Shown: positions 9,187 through 16,825 of the stretch, piece by piece
How positions within the stretch are numbered: the stretch's first letter is position 1
How the letters are laid out: every line of letters starts with the position of its first letter
From: an uncultured Lachnospiraceae bacterium
GTDB taxonomy: Bacteria; Bacillota; Clostridia; Lachnospirales; Lachnospiraceae
NCBI GenBank assembly: GCA_946537305.1
Contig: CAMNFR010000003.1
Coordinates: forward strand, 38,535-102,534
Length of the DNA: 64,000 nucleotides
Reading direction: 5' to 3'
The notes under the pieces: generated by a model
What the model saw: only the letters and a program-made list of their open reading frames with translations
What the model was told of the DNA's origin: nothing
Databases searched by the model: none
Made by a program: the position numbers and the translations under genes

Positions 9187-12100
9187 ATGGCAGAGAAGCA
9201 TACAGGGCAGCAGATGAATGAGGCTGCAGCAGCGGTCATTGAGAGCGCGAAGGAAGAACAAAAAAAGCTGAAGCTTGCCATCATGCAGGAGCTGATCGAA
9301 CATGTGAATCAGATCTGCAGGGAGAATCAATTGCAGTATTTTGCCTCCGGCAAGCTGCTGACGCATGCGCTGGCGGATAAAGATCTGTTCCCGGAGGCAC
9401 ATGATTATCTGATCATCATGATGCGTCAGGATTATGATGTGTTCATGGAAAAGATTGCCGCAAAAGCCAGGGACTGGGATCTGAAGATTCAGCGGATGTA
9501 CAGGGATGCGGGAGAAATCCGGGATGAGCGTCAGATGCACACATTCCTGCGGGCAGATCGCTCCGTGAAGCGGGCAGGTGAATATGTGCGGTACTATGTA
9601 AAGCTGCGCATTGATCCGTATGAATATCTGCCGGATTCTTTGCCGGAAAGAAAGGCGTATTTGAAGGACTTGGGGCGGGAAAATGCACGCTTCCGTGCTC
9701 TTTCTTCCGAATTCGTACAGAAAAGAGACAGCAGGAAAGGGCTGGTGGATAAGCTGCGCCACAAGCTGCGGAGCGCTTCTATGAAAAAGGAGCATAATGA
9801 ATTCCGGGAAACACTGCACCGGTATGGGAACGAGAAAAATCCGCTTTACGCGGCACGCGTGGAGCTGATCATGTATGCAGAACATAAAACGGAAGATTTT
9901 CTGCCGCTGCGTAAAATTTCTTTTCTGGGAACCGAACTGTATATTCCGTCGCATCCTGAGGCGTTTCAGACTTTGGGGAAAAAAGAGACGGAACAGCAGA
10001 TCATGGACCGTAAGGTGCGTGTGCTGAAAATATTTGATCAGGTATGCGCGGACAATTCTATTCCGTATGTTTCCATGGGCCAGCTGGTCAGCAGCGCAGT
10101 GCATGTGCATGACTATGAAGAGGCAACAAAACTTCGGGAGTGGCGTGTAGGCCTGTGGCGGCCTGATTACGAGAAGGTAATTCAGATACTAGATGCACAG
10201 CAGGAGTCGCTGGATATCAGGCTGTGCGACGATGTGGAGGATTATCCTTCCATTCATGCGCACAGGCTTTGCCTTATGACGGCGGATGATGGCAAGAAGA
10301 ACCCGGGCGAACACCGGAATGCACTGGCGATCTTTCCGCTGGATTCGCTGCCGGAACAATACGCACAGGCGAATGAATTTGTGGGGGAAATGGTAAAAGC
10401 GGCCGATCGCTATTATCGTCTGGTACAGGCAGAAAAGGGAGAAAAGCGGACGCCGGATCTGGAGGGGAAAGATTCTCAGACAGAATATGAGCGTTTCCAG
10501 CGGGAACGGCAAAAATATAATGTAGATGAAGCTGTTTCGCGGAAGGTGTTTACGATCGTTGATCATATGGTCCGGGTGTTTTATCGGAAGGAGTTATTTC
10601 CTGGGCAGCGAATTTCCTTCCGGGATTTTGAAATTTCTGTACCTGCCAATCCCTATCTTTGGCATGAGCCGAAGGATAATGCCTTTGCTGAATATGTGGC
10701 AGAGGCGCGGGAGCAGGTACTGAAAAAAATAGATTGTCTGGCGCAGGAAAACAAAATCTCGTATTTTGCCATTTCAAATCTGCTGATCGGCGCAGCTGTG
10801 TATCACGATTATGTTCCGGATGTAAATGATCGCGCCTATGATCTTGCAATACTGCGTCCGGATTACGAGCGGATGCTGACATGCCTGCGGGAGTCCGGGG
10901 CGGCTTACGGCCTGCAGCTGAATGAATATCTGGATGAAAAGGGAGAGATCCCTTTGATGAAGAAAACTGTTTCGCTGCCGGGGGATGATGGGACCGTGCG
11001 GACTGTCAGCATTCTTCCCATGGATAAGGTCCCGGAGGACCCCTTCCTGTACCGAGGTTTTATAGCGGATATAAAGGAAAGGAACAGGATGTATGAGGAA
11101 CTGCTCGGAGAGAAGACCTATGAGGGAAAGCTGGATATGCCCAAAAGCTTTCTGGAGCAGCTTCAGAAGCAGACCATGCGCGGCGGGAATGCGTGGAGAG
11201 TAGGACAGGAAGAAAAGGAAAAAGGAAGAGCGGATGGAAGTGTGAGCCTTCGGACTTTGGCAGAGGAGATAGACCGTCTGGCACAAGTCTTTAATGATGA
11301 CGATAGGACGCACACCTGGTCCCGGGTCAGTATGGGACGCAGTAAAAACATATCGGAATCAGAGCTTTTTCCGCTGCGGCGACTGCCCTTCCGCGGTATT
11401 TCGATCAGTGTACCAAACGATTATTCTGTATGGCAGCCGATAATGGATAAAGCCTTGGATCGGCAGGTGCATGCAGTACAAAAGGCAGATCTGATTCTTC
11501 TGCGAGAATTTGACAGGGTATGTAGAAAGCTAAAGATCGGTTATTTTATTTGCGGCGGAACGATGCTGGGGTATATGCGAAACGGCGGTTTTATTCCCTG
11601 GGACGATGATATAGACATTGCTATGCTGAGGGCGGATTATGACCGCTTTCTGGCAGAAGCTCAGGCAGAACTCGGAGAAAAATTCTTTCTTCAGACCAGA
11701 GAGACAGATCCTCGTATTCCGTACCTGTTTTCTAAGGTACGCATGAATGGGACGGAATATGTGACTTCTTATAGTGATTCCCGTGATTATCATAAAGGGA
11801 TCTGTCTGGATCTGTTCCCGTTCGATTATTTGCCGGATAAGCCGGAAAAATGTGATGGGTATATACAGGAAGTGCTGGCGCTGGCTGGGGCACATAACGA
11901 CGTGGCGATACATCAGTTTACGGATGAGCCGTCGAAAATCATTCCCAGAAATGAGCTGGAAGAAAAATATCTGGAGGAGCAAAAGAATCTGCTGGAAACA
12001 TACTGGAAGACGGACTTACAAACAACCCAGCAGGCCTATTTGGCGGCAGCTACACGCTATAATGCGGAGGCCGAAGAAAAAGGGTACACTGTTGTAGCCA

Positions 12101-12342
12101 GCTTTGTTCCAAGCTTTACCTATATTGACCTGGGGGATCTGCTGCCGTATCAACGCGGCATGTTTGAGGATGTAGAGGTTTCTGTGCCTAAGCGGCCGGA
12201 TGTCTTTTTGACTATGCAGTATGGAGATTATATGAAACTGCCGCCGAAGCATCAGCAGATCTCTCACCGACTGGTGCGGTGGGCTACCTGGGAGGAAAGA
12301 TCTGAGGATTCGGAAAAAGAAGGCGCGGAGGAAAAGGCATGA
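9187..12342 (+). CDS. Giant LicD-family protein with four tandem LicD-like domains
   Basis: 1051 residues, three to four times the usual LicD length. Four units of about 245 residues can be aligned by eye. Each begins with a helix and YF/PY strand (residues about 35, 278, 511 and 771) and ends with a block like LFPLRRLPFRGISISVP (about 237, 470, 728 and 984). Only the fourth has the catalytic signature: GGTMLGYMRNGGFIPWDDD at about residues 790-810, followed by KGICLDLFPFD. The first three lack the Asp cluster. LicD proteins transfer phosphocholine from CDP-choline to wall teichoic or lipoteichoic acid. Here the donor may be another CDP- or CMP-activated group made by this locus. No signal peptide is seen; it should be cytoplasmic. 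Confidence 0.8.
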   Translation: MAEKHTGQQMNEAAAAVIESAKEEQKKLKLAIMQELIEHVNQICRENQLQYFASGKLLTHALADKDLFPEAHDYLIIMMRQDYDVFMEKIAAKARDWDLKIQRMYRDAGEIRDERQMHTFLRADRSVKRAGEYVRYYVKLRIDPYEYLPDSLPERKAYLKDLGRENARFRALSSEFVQKRDSRKGLVDKLRHKLRSASMKKEHNEFRETLHRYGNEKNPLYAARVELIMYAEHKTEDFLPLRKISFLGTELYIPSHPEAFQTLGKKETEQQIMDRKVRVLKIFDQVCADNSIPYVSMGQLVSSAVHVHDYEEATKLREWRVGLWRPDYEKVIQILDAQQESLDIRLCDDVEDYPSIHAHRLCLMTADDGKKNPGEHRNALAIFPLDSLPEQYAQANEFVGEMVKAADRYYRLVQAEKGEKRTPDLEGKDSQTEYERFQRERQKYNVDEAVSRKVFTIVDHMVRVFYRKELFPGQRISFRDFEISVPANPYLWHEPKDNAFAEYVAEAREQVLKKIDCLAQENKISYFAISNLLIGAAVYHDYVPDVNDRAYDLAILRPDYERMLTCLRESGAAYGLQLNEYLDEKGEIPLMKKTVSLPGDDGTVRTVSILPMDKVPEDPFLYRGFIADIKERNRMYEELLGEKTYEGKLDMPKSFLEQLQKQTMRGGNAWRVGQEEKEKGRADGSVSLRTLAEEIDRLAQVFNDDDRTHTWSRVSMGRSKNISESELFPLRRLPFRGISISVPNDYSVWQPIMDKALDRQVHAVQKADLILLREFDRVCRKLKIGYFICGGTMLGYMRNGGFIPWDDDIDIAMLRADYDRFLAEAQAELGEKFFLQTRETDPRIPYLFSKVRMNGTEYVTSYSDSRDYHKGICLDLFPFDYLPDKPEKCDGYIQEVLALAGAHNDVAIHQFTDEPSKIIPRNELEEKYLEEQKNLLETYWKTDLQTTQQAYLAAATRYNAEAEEKGYTVVASFVPSFTYIDLGDLLPYQRGMFEDVEVSVPKRPDVFLTMQYGDYMKLPPKHQQISHRLVRWATWEERSEDSEKEGAEEKA

Positions 12343-13058
12343 ACATTCTGATGCTGATGATGGCCGGTTCCGGCGTACGCTTTGGGGCCGACATACCGAA
12401 GCAGTTTATACAGGTGGATGGAAAACCGGTTTTTTCGTATATTCTGCGGGGGTATGACGCCTGTGAATGTATAGACCGGATGGTGGTCGTCACACACCCG
12501 GACTGGCACAGGACTGTGGAAGAATGGAGAGAACGGGAGGGAATCAATAAGCTTGCCGGAATTGTAAACGGTGGCGATACTCGTTCAGAATCTGTTCGGA
12601 ACGGACTGGAATTTTTGCGGGCGTCGGCGCAGGACACGGATGTGATCCTGATTCATGATGCCACGCATCCGTATGTGGATGAGACCGGCACACAGGAAAT
12701 GATAGAGGCTGTCATACAGTACGGCGGAGCCACGCTGGGCGAACGGCAGTATGATACCGTTTATCAGATGGATGCCGAGACTCACATGCTGCAAAAGGTG
12801 GTGCCGCGGGAACAGATCGTATCCGGCGCATCTCCGGAAGCATTCCGGTTTGGCGATCTGTACAAGATCTATCATGAGAGCACAGAAGAGGAGATGGCAC
12901 AGATGACCAGCGCCGGCGCCATGGCGCTGCATTACGGGATTCCTATGAAGGTGATCGCGCTGAATGCTATTAACCTTAAGATTACGTATCCGGTAGATAT
13001 GGAGGTCTTCCGGCATTTGGTGCACTGGTATTTTCCGGAGAAGGAGGAACAGGCATGA
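12339..13058 (+). CDS. IspD/TarI-type cytidylyltransferase, paralogue 1
   Basis: 239 residues of the IspD/TarI fold. The N-terminal CTP loop is MMAGSGVRFGADIPKQF, a variant of the usual AGGxGxRMG, with the conserved Lys in PKQF. VNGGDTRSESVRNGL and ILIHDATHPYVDE match the family, where the latter replaces the usual HDAxRPF. It overlaps the LicD gene by four bases and the next paralogue by four, so the genes are translationally coupled. TarI makes CDP-ribitol from D-ribitol-5-phosphate. Since a second, more typical TarI sits beside TarJ, this divergent copy probably uses a different polyol phosphate; galactitol-phosphate from the upstream genes is my inference. Confidence 0.75.
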   Translation: MNILMLMMAGSGVRFGADIPKQFIQVDGKPVFSYILRGYDACECIDRMVVVTHPDWHRTVEEWREREGINKLAGIVNGGDTRSESVRNGLEFLRASAQDTDVILIHDATHPYVDETGTQEMIEAVIQYGGATLGERQYDTVYQMDAETHMLQKVVPREQIVSGASPEAFRFGDLYKIYHESTEEEMAQMTSAGAMALHYGIPMKVIALNAINLKITYPVDMEVFRHLVHWYFPEKEEQA

Positions 13059-13774
13059 AAGAAGTATATGGCCTGATACTGGCGGGCGGCGTAGGGGCCC
13101 GTATGGGAAATGTGGAGAAGCCGAAGCAGTATATGGAACTGGGCGGACGGCCGGTCATCATTTATACTATAGAGAAATTTGCAGTCTGCCCGGATTTTGA
13201 GCGGATCGTGGTGCTCTGCCCGGCTACATGGGTACACTATACGGAAGATCTGATACGTCGTTATCTGCCGCAGGTGAAAAATGTATTCGTGACGGCCGGC
13301 GGAGAGACCAGGAACGAAACACTGATGAACGGGATTCGTTTTATAGAGACAAACGATGGTCTTTCGGAGGATACGGTGATCGTAACGCACGATGCGGTGC
13401 GCCCCTTCGTGACACATCGGATTCTTCAGGAAAATATTCAATATGCCAGGGAAAAGGGCGCCTGCAATACGGTGATTCCGGCCACCGACACCATTGTGGA
13501 GAGTACGGATGGTGAATGGGTCACGCGAATCCCGGACCGCAGGCACATGTTCCAGGGGCAGACGCCGCAGTCCTTTAACGCAAAGCTGCTGAGGGATGCC
13601 TATGAATCCCTTTCTCCGGAGGAGAAGGATGTGTTGACGGATGCCTGTAAGATCCTGGTGATGAAGGGAATTCCCGTGAAGCTGATCAGAGGAGAAGTTT
13701 ATAATATAAAAATTACTTATCCTTATGATCTGCGCGTGGCGGAGAGCATTCTGGGAGGAAATCTTTCATGCTGA
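13055..13774 (+). CDS. tarI: D-ribitol-5-phosphate cytidylyltransferase (TarI-like), paralogue 2
   Basis: 239 residues with ILAGGVGARMGNVEKPKQY at the N-terminus, GGETRNETLMNGI, VIVTHDAVRPFVTH and GQTPQSFN, all standard for the IspD/TarI family. It is immediately followed, with a seven-base overlap, by a gene with clear TarJ features. TarI and TarJ act together: TarJ reduces ribulose-5-phosphate and TarI joins the ribitol-5-phosphate to CMP. This context makes CDP-ribitol synthesis more likely than a role in isoprenoid synthesis. Confidence 0.8.
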   Translation: MKEVYGLILAGGVGARMGNVEKPKQYMELGGRPVIIYTIEKFAVCPDFERIVVLCPATWVHYTEDLIRRYLPQVKNVFVTAGGETRNETLMNGIRFIETNDGLSEDTVIVTHDAVRPFVTHRILQENIQYAREKGACNTVIPATDTIVESTDGEWVTRIPDRRHMFQGQTPQSFNAKLLRDAYESLSPEEKDVLTDACKILVMKGIPVKLIRGEVYNIKITYPYDLRVAESILGGNLSC

Positions 13775-14793
13775 ATACAGTCTGTCGGTTAAAGGCGCCA
13801 AGGCAGTTTGAAATTGCTTTCCGGCATATTCCGCTGGATGATCAGACGGTACTGGTGCGTCCGACCTGGCTTTCGATCTGCCGTGCGGATCAGCGCTACT
13901 ATCAGGGCCTGCGGCCGCAGGAGGTGCTGCGCAGGAAGCTGCCTATGGCATTGATTCACGAGGGGATCGGAGAGGTGGTCTGCGACTTTACGGGGACGTT
14001 CTGTCCGGGCCAGCCGGTGGTGATGATTCCCAACACGCCGGTCGAGGAAGACCCGGTGGTGGCGGAAAATTATCTGCGGACAAGCCGCTTTGCCGGCAGT
14101 GGAGCAGATGGTTTTTTACAGGAATATGTGGCGGTGGTGCCGGATCGCCTGGTGGCACTTCCGGAAAATCTTCATCCGGAGGTGGCCGCTTTTACCGAAT
14201 TGGTGAGTGTCAGTTATCATGCGATCCGACGCTTTTTGGAGTTTTCTCATAGCCGGAGAAATAGTATAGGTGTGTGGGGCGACGGGAATCTTGGCTACAT
14301 AACGGCACTCTTGCTGCGTGCAATGCTGCCGGACAGCCGGATTGCTGTGGTTGGGAAGAACCGCGCCAAGCTGGCAGATTTCACCTTTGCGGATGAGACT
14401 TATCTGAATGATGAGATTCCGCCGGAACTATTCGTGGATCATGCCTTCGAATGTGTGGGCGGTATGGGCGCGCCGATCGCGGTCAATCAGGTCATTGATG
14501 TAATTCGGCCGGAGGGAACCATTTCCCTATTGGGCGTGACGGAAGAACTGGCGCCGTTAAATACCCGCATGGTCTTGGAGAAAGGATTGCGGCTGTTTGG
14601 AAGCAGCCGCAGCGGACGGCCGGATTTTCTGGGCGTCTTAGATCTTTACCGGCAGCATCCGGAGATCCCTGCTTACCTGGAAAATCTGGTGGGCAATGTG
14701 GTGACAGTGCGGGAACTGAGGGATGTTACGAATGCCTTTGAAGCAGATATACGTCAGTGGCTGGGAAAGACAATCTTGAAATGGGAAATGTAA
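13768..14793 (+). CDS. tarJ: Ribulose-5-phosphate reductase (TarJ-like)
   Basis: 341 residues of the medium-chain dehydrogenase family with the TarJ/BcsJ pattern: ICRADQRYYQG, then KLPMALIHEGIGEVV, and the nucleotide site VWGDGNLGYITALLLRAML. TarJ uses NADPH to reduce D-ribulose-5-phosphate to D-ribitol-5-phosphate for CDP-ribitol synthesis with TarI, which is the overlapping upstream gene. The ATG lies within the end of tarI, so translation is coupled. A promoter follows the stop codon, so this gene appears to end the first transcript of the polyol-phosphate section. Confidence 0.85.
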   Translation: MLNTVCRLKAPRQFEIAFRHIPLDDQTVLVRPTWLSICRADQRYYQGLRPQEVLRRKLPMALIHEGIGEVVCDFTGTFCPGQPVVMIPNTPVEEDPVVAENYLRTSRFAGSGADGFLQEYVAVVPDRLVALPENLHPEVAAFTELVSVSYHAIRRFLEFSHSRRNSIGVWGDGNLGYITALLLRAMLPDSRIAVVGKNRAKLADFTFADETYLNDEIPPELFVDHAFECVGGMGAPIAVNQVIDVIRPEGTISLLGVTEELAPLNTRMVLEKGLRLFGSSRSGRPDFLGVLDLYRQHPEIPAYLENLVGNVVTVRELRDVTNAFEADIRQWLGKTILKWEM

Positions 14794-14821
14794 CTGTCGG
14801 CTGCAGAAAATACGCTTTTTC

Positions 14822-14850
14822 TTGCCACTGAGACGGGAACGTGCTACAAT
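14822..14850 (+). promoter_or_regulatory. Sigma-A-type promoter upstream of tagD
   Basis: TTGCCA at 14822-14827 and TACAAT at 14845-14850 are separated by 17 bases, 27 bases before the tagD start codon. This gives the tagD-tagG-tagH-tagF group its own start point. Confidence 0.6.
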
Positions 14851-14876
14851 CATACGAACGAGCGGAGGAAAAAAAG

Positions 14877-15269
14877 ATGCGAAAAGTCATTACTTATGGA
14901 ACTTTTGACCTGCTTCACTATGGTCATATTAATCTGCTGCAGCGCGCGAAGGCGTTGGGGGATTACCTGATCGTAGCACTATCTACGGATGAGTTCAACT
15001 GGAACGAAAAACAAAAGAAGTGCTATTTTACTTATGAAGAGCGTAAAAGACTCCTCGAAGCGATCCGCTATGTAGATCTGGTGATTCCCGAGGAAAACTG
15101 GGAACAGAAGGTGTCTGACGTGAAGGAATATCATGTGGATACCTTTGTGATCGGTGATGACTGGGAAGGAAAATTTGATTTTCTGAAGGAGTATTGCGAT
15201 GTGGTGTATCTGCCGCGCACTCCGGATATTTCCACCACGCAGATCAAGGCGGACCTCCACAAGCAGTAA
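14877..15269 (+). CDS. tagD: Glycerol-3-phosphate cytidylyltransferase
   Basis: 130 residues, the family's usual size. YGTFDLLHYGHINLLQRA contains the HxGH nucleotide-binding motif, and DTFVIGDDWEGKFD and the ending ISTTQIK are diagnostic for TagD/TarD. The enzyme makes CDP-glycerol, the donor for poly(glycerol phosphate) and for priming glycerol phosphates of poly(ribitol phosphate) teichoic acids. ATG 14877 follows GGAGG with an eight-base gap. It is the first gene after the promoter and leads into the exporter genes. Confidence 0.93.
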   Translation: MRKVITYGTFDLLHYGHINLLQRAKALGDYLIVALSTDEFNWNEKQKKCYFTYEERKRLLEAIRYVDLVIPEENWEQKVSDVKEYHVDTFVIGDDWEGKFDFLKEYCDVVYLPRTPDISTTQIKADLHKQ

Positions 15270-15289
15270 CGGAGAGAAGGAAGCCTCGT

Positions 15290-16066
15290 ATGACAAAATA
15301 TTTTAAGAACTTCTGGCGTTATCGGTACCTTCTGTATGAACTGGTTCAAAAGGGAATCGTCTTAAAATACCGGCGATCTTATCTTGGAATCATATGGTCA
15401 CTGTTGGAGCCGATTTTGACAACTATTGTGCTGACCATGGTATTCGGAACGTTATTTGGGAACACAAATCGCCAGTTCCCGTTGTATATTCTGACAGGTC
15501 GGCTGCTGTATTCTGCGTTTTCATCAGGGACAAAAGGTGCATTGAGATCGATCCGGGCCAATGCAGGCATGATCAAAAAAGTATATGTGCCAAAATATCT
15601 GTACCCGCTTTCCAGTGTGCTCTTTAATTATGTGATATTTCTGCTTTCCCTGGTGGTGCTGTTTATCTGGGGCGTTCTGTTGAAGGCCTATCCCAACTGG
15701 CGTTGGTTCGGGCTTCTCTTCCCGCTGCTGATTCTGCTGGTGATGACTTTTGGCGTGGGTATGATCCTGGCTACGGTGGCCGTTTTTTTCCGTGATATGG
15801 AATATTTATGGGATGTGCTTTTGATGATCATTATGTACACCTGTGCCATTTTTTATTATCCTGACCGCTTGCTGAAAAGCGGGTATTCATTCGTGCTGCG
15901 GCTGAATCCTCTGTATGGTGTGGTGGCAAACGCCCGGCATATTGTGTTTGGGGAACCGTTAGACTGGAGCATGATGGCTTATGCGGTGCTATTTTCCCTG
16001 GCGGCACTGGTGGTCGGCCTGTATGTTTTCAATAAACATCAGGATGAATTTATTCTTTATATATAA
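15290..16066 (+). CDS. tagG: Teichoic-acid-type ABC exporter, permease subunit
   Basis: 258 residues with six membrane helices of the ABC-2 polysaccharide exporter type. The N-terminal stretch VLKYRRSYLGIIWSLLEP is the hallmark of TagG/Wzm/RfbA permeases. With the ATP-binding protein encoded 15 bases downstream it should move the finished, lipid-linked polymer across the membrane. ATG 15290 follows a GAGAAGGA site about eight bases away; earlier ATGs in frame lie inside tagD and are not used. Confidence 0.9.
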   Translation: MTKYFKNFWRYRYLLYELVQKGIVLKYRRSYLGIIWSLLEPILTTIVLTMVFGTLFGNTNRQFPLYILTGRLLYSAFSSGTKGALRSIRANAGMIKKVYVPKYLYPLSSVLFNYVIFLLSLVVLFIWGVLLKAYPNWRWFGLLFPLLILLVMTFGVGMILATVAVFFRDMEYLWDVLLMIIMYTCAIFYYPDRLLKSGYSFVLRLNPLYGVVANARHIVFGEPLDWSMMAYAVLFSLAALVVGLYVFNKHQDEFILYI

Positions 16067-16081
16067 GGAAAACAAAGAGTT

Positions 16082-16825
16082 ATGAGTGATACGGCGCTGC
16101 GCGTGAAAAATGTAGGCATGATGTTCAACCTCAGTTCAGAGAAGGTAGACAGCCTGAAGGAGTATGTCCTGGCATCGCTGAAGCGGGAGGTCTCCTACGA
16201 TGAGTTTTGGGCACTTCAGAATATTAATTTCTCTCTGAACAGGGGAGACCGGTTGGGGATCCTGGGGATGAATGGTGCCGGAAAAAGCACCCTGCTGAAA
16301 GTGATTGCCGGCGTCTTTAAACCCACATTGGGTTCTGTAGAGCGCCACGGGAAGATTGTACCGTTGTTGGAACTGGGAGCCGGCTTTGACGGACAATATA
16401 CCGGCCGGGAAAACATTTATCTGTATGGTTCTGTACTGGGGTATTCCCGTAAATTTATCGATTCCAAATTTGATGAGATCGTTGAATTTTCCGAACTGGA
16501 GCAGTTCATTGATGTTCCGGTGAAGAATTATTCCTCCGGTATGAAGAGCCGGCTGGGCTTTTCTGTGGCTACAGTGGTACAGCCGGAAATCCTGATTCTG
16601 GACGAGGTCCTTTCCGTGGGTGATGCACGCTTCCGAAAAAAAAGTGAGGAACGTATTACCTCCATGTTCGGGGAAAAGGTAACGGTGCTGTTCGTGTCCC
16701 ATCATCTGCCTCAGGTACAGCGTCTCTGCAACAAGGCGATGATCTTACACCACGGGAAAATGTTGGCCTACGGGAACATAGAGGACGTGGCCCCTATCTA
16801 TGCGGCCATGCTGGATACGGACTAA
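16082..16825 (+). CDS. tagH: Teichoic-acid-type ABC exporter, ATP-binding subunit
   Basis: 247 residues. Walker A is GMNGAGKST, the signature is NYSSGMKSRLGF and Walker B is ILILDEVLSVGD, followed by the switch histidine in VLFVSHH. These features, in particular SSGMKSRL and DEVLSVGD, identify the TagH/Wzt exporter class. It lacks the long C-terminal extension of Bacillus TagH and the carbohydrate-binding domain of some Wzt proteins, so substrate choice is not made there. The stop overlaps the next start (TAATG). Confidence 0.92.
   Translation: MSDTALRVKNVGMMFNLSSEKVDSLKEYVLASLKREVSYDEFWALQNINFSLNRGDRLGILGMNGAGKSTLLKVIAGVFKPTLGSVERHGKIVPLLELGAGFDGQYTGRENIYLYGSVLGYSRKFIDSKFDEIVEFSELEQFIDVPVKNYSSGMKSRLGFSVATVVQPEILILDEVLSVGDARFRKKSEERITSMFGEKVTVLFVSHHLPQVQRLCNKAMILHHGKMLAYGNIEDVAPIYAAMLDTD

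Noticed and set aside
8854..10110. A 418-residue minus-strand frame crossing two plus-strand genes
   Set aside because: It overlaps a dehydrogenase and the LicD gene, both with clear motifs; no start signal.
12339..13774. IspD of the isoprenoid pathway
   Set aside because: Neither copy is next to ispF or other isoprenoid genes; both are coupled to polymer genes and TarJ.
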